A DNA stretch of 64,000 nt, from positions 1-64,000 of the forward strand of contig NZ_CADIKK010000014.1 in the NCBI RefSeq assembly GCF_902859915.1, in the 5' to 3' direction. Positions 18,769 to 28,341 of this stretch are shown here, in pieces. The position numbers and the translations under genes were made by a program. How positions within the stretch are numbered: the stretch's first letter is position 1; every line of letters begins with the position of its first letter. Source of the DNA: Paraburkholderia ultramafica. Lineage in GTDB: Bacteria > Pseudomonadota > Gammaproteobacteria > Burkholderiales > Burkholderiaceae. The notes under the pieces were generated by a model, which saw only the letters and a list, made by a program, of their open reading frames with translations, did no database searches and had not been told where the DNA came from.

Positions 18769-19129
18769 GTGTGTCCAGCGGTAAGAAGTGGCCGGCGTGG
18801 CGAGAAACGGAGCGCGTTGCGCCGCCGCGTTGAGCCTTGGGGAGCCCGGGGTGAGTCCCGGGGTGAGCCCCTGTATCGCGGCCACGTCGAATAGAGCGAA
18901 ACCCGTATTATCCCTCAACCCGGCGTTTTCCCCGACTCGGCCGAATGGCCAGCCGCTTGCGCTAGCTCAAATCGTCGATCAACTTGCCGCGCAATTGCCG
19001 CGCGCGACCCGTCGCGGCAGCCGTTCCCCACGTTGCAAAAGGCTGTGCGCGGCGCTGCCGCGTTCGCGTCCTAAGCCGGATGGCTAACGCGCGGTTTTGG
19101 CCTGAACACTCCGGAAGGGTGGAGTTACA
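18769..19129. other. Divergent intergenic region, trhO/dnaE
   Basis: 361 bp with no plausible gene. It holds two near-copies of the decamer ccggggtgag (around 18846-18866) and should contain the divergent promoters. No -35/-10 pair stands out. TTACAAT just before the dnaE ATG is too close to act as its -10. Confidence 0.4.
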
Positions 19130-22100
19130 ATGTCGCCCATGTCAGATCCCCGCTTCGTTCATCTCCGCGTTCACTCCGAATTCTCGATTGCCGATGGCAT
19201 CGTGCGTCTTGACGACATCGTCAAGGCCGCGGCCAAAGACGGTCAGGGCGCGCTCGCCCTCACCGATCTCAGCAACGCATTCGGCCTCGTCCGCTTCTAC
19301 AAGGAAGCCCGTGGCAAAGGGGTCAAACCCATTGCCGGCTGCGACGTCTGGATCACCAATCCGGACGACCGCGACAAGCCTTCCCGTTTGCTGCTGCTGG
19401 TCAAAGACCGGCGCGGCTATCTGAATCTGTGCGAGCTGCTCAGCAAGGCGTCGCTCACGAACCAGTATCGTGGCCGCGCGGAAGTCGAAGCCGGCTGGCT
19501 CGAATCCGGTCTCGGCGAAGGGCTGCTCGCATTGTCGGGCGGGCAGCAAGGCGACGTCGGCCTCGCGCTCGCGGCCGGCAACGAGGAAGCGGCGAAGCGC
19601 AATGCGCTGCGTTGGGCGAAGGTGTTTGCTGGCGGCTTCTATATCGAGTTGCAGCGTTGCGCTCAGCCGGGCGGCGAGCAGTACGTGCGGCGGGCGGTCG
19701 CGCTGGCGGCGTCGCTGAAATTGCCGGTGGTGGCCACGCATCCAATGCAGTTCATGACGCCGGACGACTTCACCGCGCACGAAGCGCGCGTGTGTATTTC
19801 CGAAGGCGACATTCTCGCGAATCCGCGCCGCTCGAAGCGCTTCACGTCCGAGCAGTATTTCCGCACGCAGCAGGAAATGACCGCGCTGTTCGCGGACATT
19901 CCGTCGGCGCTCGCCAACACGGTCGAGATCGCGAAGCGCTGCAACCTCACGCTCGAACTCGGCAAGCCGAAGCTGCCGCTGTTCCCGACGCCCGACGGCA
20001 TGTCGCTCGACGACTACCTCGTGCTGCTGTCGAAAGAGGGCCTCGAAAAGCGTCTCGAGCAGTTGTACCCGGACGAAGCCGAGCGCGCCGCGCAGCGCGA
20101 AACCTATTACCAGCGCCTCGAATTCGAGTGCGGCACGATCATCAAGATGGGCTTTCCGGGCTACTTCCTGATCGTTGCGGACTTCATCAACTGGGCGAAG
20201 AACAATGGCGTGCCGGTCGGACCGGGCCGGGGCTCGGGCGCGGGTTCGCTGGTCGCCTACGCGCTCGGCGTGACCGATCTCGACCCGCTGCGCTACAACC
20301 TGCTGTTCGAACGTTTTCTGAATCCGGAACGGGTGTCGATGCCCGACTTCGACATCGACTTCTGCCAGCACGGCCGCGATCGCGTGATCCAGTACGTGAA
20401 GGAGAAATACGGCGCGGATGCGGTGTCGCAGATCGCGACGTTCGGCACGATGGCGGCGAAGGCGGCGGTGCGCGACATCGGCCGGGTGCTCGATCTCGGC
20501 TACATGTTCACCGACGGCATCGCCAAGCTGATTCCGTTCAAGCCGGGCAAGCACGTCACAATCGCCGACGCGATGAAGGAAGAACCGCTGTTGCAGGAGC
20601 GCTTCGACAACGAAGACGAAGTGCATCAGCTGATCGAACTCGCGCAACGCGTGGAAGGCCTCACGCGTAACGTCGGCATGCACGCGGGCGGCGTGCTGAT
20701 CGCACCCGGCAAGCTGACCGATTTCTGTCCGCTGTACACGCAGGGCGACGAAAGCGGCGTCGTCAGCCAGTACGACAAGGACGACGTCGAAGCCGTCGGC
20801 CTCGTGAAGTTCGACTTCCTGGGTCTGACCACGCTGACGATTCTCGACTGGGCCGAGCGCTATATCCGCCGTCTCGATCCGGCGAAGCAGGACTGGTCGC
20901 TAGGCCAGGTGCCGCTCGACGATCCGGCGTCGTTCTCGGTTCTGAAGAAAGCCAATACGGTCGCGGTGTTCCAGCTGGAAAGCCGCGGCATGCAGGGCAT
21001 GCTGAAAGACGCGCAGCCTGACCGCTTCGAGGACATCATCGCGCTGGTCGCGTTGTACCGTCCGGGCCCGATGGACCTGATCCCCAGCTTCTGTGCACGT
21101 AAGCACGGCCGCGAAGTGGTCGAGTATCCGGACCCGCGCGTCGAATCTGTTCTGAAAGAGACCTACGGCATCATGGTCTACCAGGAGCAGGTGATGCAGA
21201 TGGCGCAGATCATCGGCGGCTATTCGCTGGGCGGCGCCGACTTGCTGCGCCGGGCGATGGGCAAGAAGAAGGCCGAGGAAATGGCCGAGCATCGCGAGCT
21301 GTTCCGCCAGGGCGCCGCGAAGAACGGGCTGACCGCCGGGAAGGCCGACGAAATCTTCGACTTGATGGAGAAGTTCGCGGGCTACGGCTTCAACAAGTCG
21401 CACGCGGCCGCGTATGCGCTGCTCGCGTACTACACCGCCTGGCTGAAGGCGCACCATCCGGCGGAATTCATGGCGGCGAATATGTCGCTCGCCATGGACG
21501 ACACCGACAAGGTCAAGATCCTGTTCGAAGACTGCCTCGCGAACAAGATGGCCGTGTTGCCGCCGGACGTGAATCTGTCCGCGTATCGCTTCGAGCCGGT
21601 TGCCGAACCCGACGGCAAACGCTCGAAAACGATCCGTTACGGGCTCGGCGCGATCAAGGGCAGTGGCCAGAACGCGATCGAAGAAATCCTGCGCGCGCGC
21701 GAAGCAGGTCCGTTCATCGACATCTTCGACTTCTGCAACCGGGTCGACCGCCGCATCGTCAATCGCCGCACGGTCGAGGCATTGATCCGCGCGGGCGCTT
21801 TCGACACGCTGCACGCGAACCGCGCGCAACTGATCGCGTCCGTCTCGCTCGCGATGGAAGCGGCCGAGCAGGCGAGCGCCAACGCGCTGCAGGCGGGTCT
21901 GTTCGACATGGGCGACGCGCCGTCGCAAGGTCACGAGCTGGTCGACGAGCCGGAATGGCCGGAAAAGAAGAAGCTGCAGGAAGAGAAGGCCGCGCTCGGC
22001 TTCTATCTGTCGGGCCATCTGTTCGACGCGTACAGGGACGAAGTGCGCCGGTTCGTGCGGCAGAAGATCGGCGAGCTGAAGGAAGGGCGCGACAAGCTGG

Positions 22101-22711
22101 TGGCGGGGGTGATCGCGTCGCTGCGCACGCAGATGACCCAGCGCGGCAAGATGCTGATCGCGCTGCTCGACGACGGCACGGGCCAGTGCGAAGTGACGGT
22201 CTTCAACGAGACCTTCGAAGCGCACAAGCCACTGTTCAAGGAAGACGAACTGCTGGTGGTGCAAGGCCAGGCGCGTAACGACGCGTTCACCGGCGGTATC
22301 CGCTTTACCGTCGATACGGTCATGGATCTGGGCCGCGCGCGCTGCCGTTACGCGGAAGCCGTGAAGGTGCAGATGAACGGCAATGCGGACGCGCAGGCGT
22401 TGCGCCGTGTGCTCGAAGCGCATAGCGCGGGCAAGGACGAGCCGCAGGCGGCCGCCGCGCCGGCGGCGTCATCGCGCGGCGGCAACGGTGGTGGCGGGCG
22501 CAACGGCGGCGGCTATGGCGGTGGCGACAATGGCCGTCAGCGTCAGGCGGTGCAGATTCCGAACGGACTGGCTGTGCAGGTGGTTTATCGCAGTGAAAAT
22601 GCGCAAGGCGAAATGCGTCTGGGCGACGCATGGCGCGTGAAGCCGACCGACGAACTGCTCGCTGCGTTGCGCGACGAGTTTGCGGGAAGCTCGATCGAGA
22701 TCGTTTATTGA
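19130..22711 (+). CDS. dnaE: DNA polymerase III alpha subunit
   Basis: A 1193-aa DnaE1, the replicative polymerase subunit. The N-terminal PHP domain starts FVHLRVHSEFSIADGIV. The catalytic palm carries PGRGSGAGSLVAYALG and the acidic pair in MPDFDIDFCQHGRDR (about residues 403-415). The helix-hairpin-helix region is near the YGFNKSHAAAYALLAY segment, and the OB fold starts around VAGVIASLRTQMT. A Gly-rich run (GGNGGGGRNGGG) precedes the last 45 residues. GGAG lies 7 nt before the ATG at 19130, which favours it over the in-frame ATG three codons later. Single gene, convergent with a glycosyltransferase. Confidence 0.97.
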   Translation: MSPMSDPRFVHLRVHSEFSIADGIVRLDDIVKAAAKDGQGALALTDLSNAFGLVRFYKEARGKGVKPIAGCDVWITNPDDRDKPSRLLLLVKDRRGYLNLCELLSKASLTNQYRGRAEVEAGWLESGLGEGLLALSGGQQGDVGLALAAGNEEAAKRNALRWAKVFAGGFYIELQRCAQPGGEQYVRRAVALAASLKLPVVATHPMQFMTPDDFTAHEARVCISEGDILANPRRSKRFTSEQYFRTQQEMTALFADIPSALANTVEIAKRCNLTLELGKPKLPLFPTPDGMSLDDYLVLLSKEGLEKRLEQLYPDEAERAAQRETYYQRLEFECGTIIKMGFPGYFLIVADFINWAKNNGVPVGPGRGSGAGSLVAYALGVTDLDPLRYNLLFERFLNPERVSMPDFDIDFCQHGRDRVIQYVKEKYGADAVSQIATFGTMAAKAAVRDIGRVLDLGYMFTDGIAKLIPFKPGKHVTIADAMKEEPLLQERFDNEDEVHQLIELAQRVEGLTRNVGMHAGGVLIAPGKLTDFCPLYTQGDESGVVSQYDKDDVEAVGLVKFDFLGLTTLTILDWAERYIRRLDPAKQDWSLGQVPLDDPASFSVLKKANTVAVFQLESRGMQGMLKDAQPDRFEDIIALVALYRPGPMDLIPSFCARKHGREVVEYPDPRVESVLKETYGIMVYQEQVMQMAQIIGGYSLGGADLLRRAMGKKKAEEMAEHRELFRQGAAKNGLTAGKADEIFDLMEKFAGYGFNKSHAAAYALLAYYTAWLKAHHPAEFMAANMSLAMDDTDKVKILFEDCLANKMAVLPPDVNLSAYRFEPVAEPDGKRSKTIRYGLGAIKGSGQNAIEEILRAREAGPFIDIFDFCNRVDRRIVNRRTVEALIRAGAFDTLHANRAQLIASVSLAMEAAEQASANALQAGLFDMGDAPSQGHELVDEPEWPEKKKLQEEKAALGFYLSGHLFDAYRDEVRRFVRQKIGELKEGRDKLVAGVIASLRTQMTQRGKMLIALLDDGTGQCEVTVFNETFEAHKPLFKEDELLVVQGQARNDAFTGGIRFTVDTVMDLGRARCRYAEAVKVQMNGNADAQALRRVLEAHSAGKDEPQAAAAPAASSRGGNGGGGRNGGGYGGGDNGRQRQAVQIPNGLAVQVVYRSENAQGEMRLGDAWRVKPTDELLAALRDEFAGSSIEIVY

Positions 22712-22936
22712 GGCGGGGGTTTTGTTCGCGCGGTTGGAGCGGGCAAAGCCCTGTCGGACGCTGCGGTGGTGGACGCCGGCGGTCGGGGTTTGGTTGGTGA
22801 AGCTGCTGCCGGGATTTGATCACCGACGTCCTGCCAGCGTCCCGTAAGGCGTGTCGCTTGGCGATACGAGCGTTATGTGGCGCCAATCAGCAGCCAACGC
22901 CAACAACGTCACCCGGCGCCGCCTTTTCTCCGTTAC

Positions 22937-23698
22937 TTACCGCCGCGTCTGCTCGCCCGGACGCGCCAGCTTCAAAAACCGGTAGTACACCGTTTCCGCA
23001 TTGAACACTGCGATCATGAAGCCGGCGCGGCCGTCCAGAAAGCCACGCCGTAGCAGATAGGTCCGCATGAACGCCCAGGCGCCGCGCCCAAGCGCCTTGC
23101 CGAAACTGCCGCGCTGACCCGCCGCATGACGCTGCTGGGCGCCGGCCGTCGAATACGCGTCGAGCTTGCGCAGCACGCCTTCGAAGTCCTCGTACGAGAA
23201 GTGCATCAGCTTGCCGGTCAGACGCTGCGCGGGCGTGTCGAACACCAGGCGCTCGTGCACGAGGTCATCGGAGAAACGCGCGGCGCCGCGTTTGAACAGA
23301 CGCGGAATCCAGTCCGGATACCAGCCGCTGTGATGAATCCAGTGGCCGCAAAAACTCGACAACCGGTCCACCGCGTACACGTCGGCGGTGGGCGCCATGA
23401 GCGCCGCGCGGATCGCCGACGCCAGTTGCGGCGAGACGATTTCGTCGGCGTCGATCGACAGAATCCAGCTCGTGCTGAGCGCGTCCACCGCGCGGTTCTT
23501 TTGCGGGCCAAAGCCTGGCCAGTCGGTCTGTTCGATCACGCGGGCGCCATGCGCGCGGGCGATGTCGGCGGTGCCGTCGGTGCTGCCGCCGTCGATCACG
23601 ACGATCTGATCGGCGAAGGCCACGGCTTGCAGGCATTCGGCCAGCCGCGCCGCCGCGTTTCGGGTGATGATGGCGACGCCGAGGGTGGTTTCTTGCAT
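22937..23698 (-). CDS. Family 2 glycosyltransferase, WaaE/KdtX-like
   Basis: A 253-aa GT2 enzyme. The N-terminal GT-A fold begins LGVAIITRNAAARLAECLQAV and FADQIVVIDGGSTDGT, with the metal-binding acidic motif in SWILSIDADEIVS. The middle WYPDWIPRLFKRG and HERLVFD and the C-terminal basic region are typical of WaaE/KdtX beta-1,4-glucosyltransferases that decorate the LPS inner core. Its position next to msbA and other LPS genes supports this. It is divergent from msbA, with about 210 bp between starts. The exact sugar and linkage cannot be read from sequence. Confidence 0.82.
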   Translation of the reverse strand: MQETTLGVAIITRNAAARLAECLQAVAFADQIVVIDGGSTDGTADIARAHGARVIEQTDWPGFGPQKNRAVDALSTSWILSIDADEIVSPQLASAIRAALMAPTADVYAVDRLSSFCGHWIHHSGWYPDWIPRLFKRGAARFSDDLVHERLVFDTPAQRLTGKLMHFSYEDFEGVLRKLDAYSTAGAQQRHAAGQRGSFGKALGRGAWAFMRTYLLRRGFLDGRAGFMIAVFNAETVYYRFLKLARPGEQTRR

Positions 23699-23830
23699 AC
23701 CTGAGTTGCGTGGACTGAGTTGCGTGGCGGGCGAAATGACGAAGCGTGTTGTGCAAGCGCGCGGCGCAAGCGAGTCCCGCGAGTATACACAGCACGGCCC
23801 ACCTGGCCCCGGCCGTCATCCCCAACCGAT

Positions 23831-23836
23831 TACAAT
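23831..23836 (+). promoter_or_regulatory. Candidate -10 element of msbA
   Basis: TACAAT about 75 nt before the msbA TTG start, at a spacing also seen before the GT4 gene and the GT2 gene at 31162. The -35 is not convincing. Confidence 0.3.
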
Positions 23837-23911
23837 GCTCTCTTTTGATATTCCGCGCGGCGCCCATCCAGTCCGCCGCGCGGTTGCTGTCCCGCATTCC
23901 CAGAGGATTCC

Positions 23912-25705
23912 TTGAGCGCGAAGCCAACGTTAAGCAAACCCATCGGTTCAGGTGAGGCGTCGTCGCCGGCCGTCGTCTTCCGGCGCCTGTGGCCGTATAT
24001 CAAGCCGCTGCTGTGGGTCGTCGTCGGCGCGATCATCGCAATGGCCGTCAGCGCCGCCACCGACGCCGCCATCCCCGCGTTGCTCAAACCGCTGCTGGAC
24101 AAGGGCTTCGGCGCGCATGCGAGCGACAACGCCAGGTGGTTCGTGCCGGTCGCGGTGATCGGCCTCGCGCTGGTGCGCGGCGTGTCGCAATATGCGTCCG
24201 GCTATCTGCTCGCGTACGTGTCGAACAGGATCCTGCTCGACCTGCGCCTGAAGATGTTCAACCGCATGATCCACACGAGCGTCGCGTTCTTCCAGCGCGA
24301 AACCGCGAGCACGGTGATCAACGCGATCGTCTTCGAGGTGAACCAGATTCTCAACGTGCTGCTGAGCGTGATGGTGACGCTGGTGCGCGATTCGCTGACG
24401 GTGATCTTCCTGCTCGGCTATCTGTTCTATCTGAACTGGCGTCTGACGCTGATCGTCGCGGTGCTGTTGCCCGGCATCGGCTGGCTGGTCGGCAAGATCA
24501 ACCGCCGGCTGCGGCGCCTGAACCGCGAGCATCAACTGCTGACCAACGAACTGTCGTACATCGTGGAAGAGACGGTGGGCGGCTACAAAGTCGTCAAGGT
24601 GCATAACGGCGAGCAGTACGAGATCGACCGCTTCACGGCGATGAGCAAGCGCCTGCGCGGCTACGCGATGCGCATGACGGTCTCCGGCGGTCTCGCGCAA
24701 CCGTTGACGCAGTTCCTCGCCTCGATCGCGCTGGCTGTCGTGATTACGATCGCGGTGGTGCAGTCGTCGTCGGATCAGACCACGGTCGGCGGCTTCGTCG
24801 CGTTCGTCACCTCGATGCTGCTGATCATCTCGCCGCTCAAGCACCTGATGGACGTGAACCAGCCGCTGCAACGCGGCATGACCGCCTGCGAACTGATCTT
24901 TGGCCTGATCGACGAGCCGTCCGAGCCGGAAGGCCGCGGCAAGGCACTTGAGCGCGCGCGCGGCGAAGTGGAATTCCGCGACGTGTCGTTCACGTACGGC
25001 ACCAGCGCCACGCATAACCGCCACACGCTCGACCGGGTGTCGTTCAAGGTGGCGCCGGGCGAAATGGTCGCGCTGGCGGGCCCATCGGGCAGCGGCAAGA
25101 CCACGCTGGTGAATCTGCTGCCGCGCTTTTTCGATCCGACCGGCGGCGCGATTCTGGTCGACGGCGTGGCGCTGCCGGAATACGGCCTGCACGCGCTGCG
25201 CAGCCAGATCGCGATGGTGAGCCAGGACGTGGTGCTGTTCAACGACACGGTGGCCAACAACGTCGCGTACGGTCAGACGGCCGACCCGGAGAAGGTCAAG
25301 GCGGCGCTGCGCGCGGCCAACCTGTGGGACACCGTCGAGGCGATGCCGAACGGCATCGACACGCTGGTCGGCGACAACGGCATGATGCTGTCGGGCGGCC
25401 AGCGGCAGCGTCTGGCGATCGCGCGCGCGATCTACAAGGACGCGCCGATCCTGATTCTCGACGAAGCCACCTCGGCGCTGGATTCCGAGTCCGAGCGCCA
25501 CGTGCAGTCGGCGCTGGAAACCTTGATGAAGGGGCGCACGACGCTGGTCATCGCGCACCGGCTGTCGACGATCGAGCGCGCCGACCGGATTCTCGTGATG
25601 GAAGCCGGGCGCATCGTCGAGCGCGGCAGCCATCGCGAACTGCTGAAGGAGAACGGGCTGTACGCGCATCTGCACCGCATCCAGTTCCAGCAGAACGCGG
25701 CCTGA
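23912..25705 (+). CDS. msbA: Lipid A export ABC transporter, permease/ATPase
   Basis: A 597-aa half-transporter that flips lipid A-core across the inner membrane. Six membrane segments occupy about residues 25-300 (for example PLLWVVVGAIIAMAVSA and VIFLLGYLFYLNWRLTLIVA). The ATPase has Walker A GPSGSGKTTL (about 390), signature LSGGQRQRLAIARA, Walker B ILILDEATSALD and the H-loop in VIAHRLST. The frame begins with TTG at 23912, preceded by AGAGGA at a normal distance; no suitable ATG precedes the first membrane helix. It starts an LPS-related block with glycosyltransferases and a WaaL-like ligase. Confidence 0.95.
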   Translation: MSAKPTLSKPIGSGEASSPAVVFRRLWPYIKPLLWVVVGAIIAMAVSAATDAAIPALLKPLLDKGFGAHASDNARWFVPVAVIGLALVRGVSQYASGYLLAYVSNRILLDLRLKMFNRMIHTSVAFFQRETASTVINAIVFEVNQILNVLLSVMVTLVRDSLTVIFLLGYLFYLNWRLTLIVAVLLPGIGWLVGKINRRLRRLNREHQLLTNELSYIVEETVGGYKVVKVHNGEQYEIDRFTAMSKRLRGYAMRMTVSGGLAQPLTQFLASIALAVVITIAVVQSSSDQTTVGGFVAFVTSMLLIISPLKHLMDVNQPLQRGMTACELIFGLIDEPSEPEGRGKALERARGEVEFRDVSFTYGTSATHNRHTLDRVSFKVAPGEMVALAGPSGSGKTTLVNLLPRFFDPTGGAILVDGVALPEYGLHALRSQIAMVSQDVVLFNDTVANNVAYGQTADPEKVKAALRAANLWDTVEAMPNGIDTLVGDNGMMLSGGQRQRLAIARAIYKDAPILILDEATSALDSESERHVQSALETLMKGRTTLVIAHRLSTIERADRILVMEAGRIVERGSHRELLKENGLYAHLHRIQFQQNAA

Positions 25706-26031
25706 TCTGGCCCGTTTGACCGACGCTCGGCCGGTCGGCTGGCGTCGCGCATCATTACCCCGGTTGATCAGGGGCCATTTCCCGCATTGCGGCAATATCC
25801 GGCTGGCGGCGCTATCAGCGGGCGTTTGCTGGTCATCGCCGCGCCAGGGCGGGCCAGCCGGCATTGTCGGCGGATTGGCTGCCGATTTCCCTTACCCGCG
25901 CTTGTCAAGTGATCCTCTAGTTTGATTTTTGGGACAATGTTGCGTTTTAGTCTCAATTTGTTGCGCTCCTGTCGCACTAATCGCATGCTGGCGGCCTGCC
26001 ACCAGCCCGCACCGCGGAGATCCGACCACCC
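25706..26031. other. Intergenic region msbA to glycosyltransferase
   Basis: 326 bp without a convincing gene. The second half (from about 25915) is AT-richer, with GACAATGTTGCG and TTTTAGTCTCAATTTG stretches, and probably holds the promoter of the following glycosyltransferase. No terminator hairpin for msbA is obvious. Confidence 0.35.
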
Positions 26032-27075
26032 ATGTTTCACGACGACCCCAGCAAGCCACTGGTTTCAATTGCGCTTGCGACGTACAACGGCCGCACCTAT
26101 CTGCCTGAGCTGCTGGCTTCGCTGGAAGCGCAGAGCTGGCCGAATCTCGAACTGGTGGTGTCCGACGACGCCTCCAGCGACGGCACGCGCGAGCTGCTGG
26201 CGTCCTGCGCCGGGCGAGTCCCGGTGCGGCTGGTGGGCAATGGCGAACGGGTCGGCATCGTGGGCAACTTCGAGCGCGCGCTGGCAGGCTGCCGTGGCGA
26301 CTACGTCGCACTCGCCGATCAGGACGATGTGTGGGCGCCCGAGAAAGTCACCGATCTGATGCACGATCTGCAACGCGTGGAACGCGCGCGGGGCAGGGCC
26401 ACGCCGGCGCTGGCCTTCTGCGACATCGAACTGGTGGACGCCACGCTGGGCTGTCTGTCGAAATCGCTGTTCGACATCACCGCGAAGTCGCGCCGAGCCG
26501 AGCGTCTGCGCGACTTTCTGCTGAGCAATCATGTCCCCGGCTGCGCGATGCTGGTCAACCGCGCCGCGTTGGAGCGCGCGTTGCCGTTTCCCGCCGGCAT
26601 CGTGATGCACGACTGGTGGCTCTCGATGGTGGTGGCGTCGTTCGGCGAGATTCGGCACGTCGCGGCGCCGCACCTCAAATATCGTCAGCATGACAGCAAT
26701 GCGGTCGGCGCGAGCGCGACCAATCAACGGGCCGCGGCCGGCGCGCGCGACGAATGCGGCGTCGAGGCGGCGCGGCGGCGCGGCGCCGGCCGGCGGCGGC
26801 AGATCGACGGCATCGCCGATCAGATCCGTCTGTTCGCGTGGCGTTTTGGCGCGGAGTTGCCGGTCGACGCGCGCGACGATATGCACGCGTTCTCACGCGG
26901 CATCGAAAGCTGGCGCGGCGCGTTCGAATTCGTGATGCTCAGCCACACCGGCGAGACCTTCGTGCGTGCGGTGAAGATGATCCGGCGCTTGCGCAGGAAC
27001 GTGCTGAGCTTCGGCGTCGACGCGCCGCGGTCAAGCTTTGGGCGACGGCTGCGCCGTCGCCGCGGCGCGCTGTAA
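26032..27075 (+). CDS. Family 2 glycosyltransferase (rhamnosyltransferase-like)
   Basis: A 347-aa GT2 protein. The GT-A domain has VSIALATYNGRTYLPELL, LELVVSDDASSDGT and the DQDDVWAPEKV motif with catalytic-site acidic residues, followed by HDWWLSMVVASFGEI. This is the pattern of dTDP-rhamnose or similar transferases that build O-antigen or LPS outer core. The C-terminus is basic (RRLRRRRGAL) and may touch the membrane. It converges on the next GT2 gene with only 23 bp between stops, where a repeated TGTAACACGC is seen. The acceptor is unknown. Confidence 0.83.
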   Translation: MFHDDPSKPLVSIALATYNGRTYLPELLASLEAQSWPNLELVVSDDASSDGTRELLASCAGRVPVRLVGNGERVGIVGNFERALAGCRGDYVALADQDDVWAPEKVTDLMHDLQRVERARGRATPALAFCDIELVDATLGCLSKSLFDITAKSRRAERLRDFLLSNHVPGCAMLVNRAALERALPFPAGIVMHDWWLSMVVASFGEIRHVAAPHLKYRQHDSNAVGASATNQRAAAGARDECGVEAARRRGAGRRRQIDGIADQIRLFAWRFGAELPVDARDDMHAFSRGIESWRGAFEFVMLSHTGETFVRAVKMIRRLRRNVLSFGVDAPRSSFGRRLRRRRGAL

Positions 27076-27098
27076 CACGCCGCTGTAACACGCTTCTC

Positions 27099-28124
27099 TC
27101 AGCGGCGGTTTTTCCGCACGACGCGCTTGAGCCAGATGCCAGGCGCGTAGACCGCCGGACAGCTCGCGTACAGAAACATGCGAACGCGCAGCCCGAGCTT
27201 CACGCCGGCGCCGCGCATCAGCAATGCCGCACGCTCCCCGGTACTGCCAGCCTCGAACATCGCGTGGATGAACTGTTCACGCGCGAGCTTGGGCGCCAGC
27301 GCCGCGCGCATGCGTTCGCCCACGCCGCCGATCTCGGCGTCGCGCTGCAACTGCGCGAGTTCCGCCAGTCCATAACGATTGCTCTGGCGCATCCGCGCGA
27401 CCAGCTCAGCCACCGAGCCATAGCGGCGTTTGCGCGACAGGCCGCCGCGCCGGTAGCGCACCAGCGGCTCACGCAGGCTGACGGCGCCGCCCGACAGGAT
27501 CGCGCGCAGCACCATGATCTGATCTTCGGCGGCGGCGCCTGGCAGCATCGGCCCGAAGCGCTCGAACAGACGCCGCGACCACGTGTGCGCCGCGCCGACG
27601 AGCCATGGGCGGCCGGCCAGCCAGTCGTCGAAACTGCGATAGGTATCGAGTTCGGTCGGGCTGACCCGTTCGTGAACGTGGCCCGCTTCGTCCATGTCGG
27701 CGAGGTCGGTGGCGATCAGGTCGGGGCGGCGCTCGTGCGCGAGCCAGAAGTCGACCACGCGCTCGCAGCGATTGGGCGCGGACATGTCGTCGCCGGCGGC
27801 GACGAACAGCAGTTCTCCGCGAGCCCGCTGCGCGATTTGCGACAGATGCGCGCTGATGCCCTGGTTGGCCGCGTTGCGCCGCGTGATCACCCGATGCGGG
27901 CCGCTGTAGCCGGCGAGCGCCGCTTCGATCGCGGCGAAGGTGGCGTCGCTGGACGCGTCGTCGGAGATGATGATTTCGAGCGGTTGATAGGTTTGCGCGA
28001 GCGCGCTGCGCACGGCGTCGCCGATCTGCCCGGCCTGGTTGTAGGCGATCAGCAGCATCGTGACCAACGGGCGTTCGGTGGCCGACGCGGCGGGGGAAGG
28101 GTTGGACGACAGGCTATCGGTCAT
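27099..28124 (-). CDS. Family 2 glycosyltransferase
   Basis: A 341-aa GT2 protein with LVTMLLIAYNQAGQIGDAV, LEIIISDDASSDATF and the acidic FVAAGDDMSAPNRCERV motif. After the GT-A fold come a DWLAGRPWLVGAAHTWSRRLFERFG segment and a C-terminal helical region ending in basic residues. It likely adds a sugar to a cell-surface glycan; donor and acceptor are unknown. It lies within the LPS block but is transcribed opposite to its neighbours on both sides, so it is probably its own transcription unit. Confidence 0.8.
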   Translation of the reverse strand: MTDSLSSNPSPAASATERPLVTMLLIAYNQAGQIGDAVRSALAQTYQPLEIIISDDASSDATFAAIEAALAGYSGPHRVITRRNAANQGISAHLSQIAQRARGELLFVAAGDDMSAPNRCERVVDFWLAHERRPDLIATDLADMDEAGHVHERVSPTELDTYRSFDDWLAGRPWLVGAAHTWSRRLFERFGPMLPGAAAEDQIMVLRAILSGGAVSLREPLVRYRRGGLSRKRRYGSVAELVARMRQSNRYGLAELAQLQRDAEIGGVGERMRAALAPKLAREQFIHAMFEAGSTGERAALLMRGAGVKLGLRVRMFLYASCPAVYAPGIWLKRVVRKNRR

Positions 28125-28216
28125 GGAGTGAGGGCGGTTGCAATTGGGCTAGATTTTAATCGGTCGCGCGAGGGCTGCGCGGAGAGAGCTTCAGGAGAGC
28201 CGTGAGAGGCATCCTT

Positions 28217-28222
28217 TACAAT
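28217..28222 (+). promoter_or_regulatory. Candidate -10 element of the GT4 gene
   Basis: TACAAT on the plus strand. If this is the -10, transcription begins near 28229, which rules out the most upstream start of the open frame (TTG at 28222) and supports the TTG at 28342. Confidence 0.35.
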
Positions 28223-28293
28223 TGCCGCTGCTTTCGAAAAACCAGCCCGCGCAGCGCTGCGCCATGTGTTCGCCGCCTGTGCCGCGCGTGTGC

Positions 28294-28320
28294 CCCGAGT
28301 GGCCCGAGTGGCCCGAGTGG
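28294..28320. repeat. Three perfect copies of a 9-bp repeat in a leader region
   Basis: cccgagtgg is repeated three times without change, followed by a partial ccc. It lies between the candidate -10 and the chosen start of the GT4 gene. The open frame would read it as Pro-Glu-Trp repeats if an upstream start were used. The copy number keeps frame. Confidence 0.85.
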
Positions 28321-28341
28321 CCCTTTACCGAGATCCGATCC

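Noticed and set aside
19124..19129. TACAAT as the -10 box of dnaE
   Set aside because: It directly touches the ATG, which would require a leaderless transcript, while a GGAG ribosome binding site overlaps the same stretch.
23948..25864. 638-codon minus-strand open frame opposite msbA
   Set aside because: Antisense to a well-conserved ABC transporter; composition dominated by Arg, His and Gln as expected for a shadow frame.
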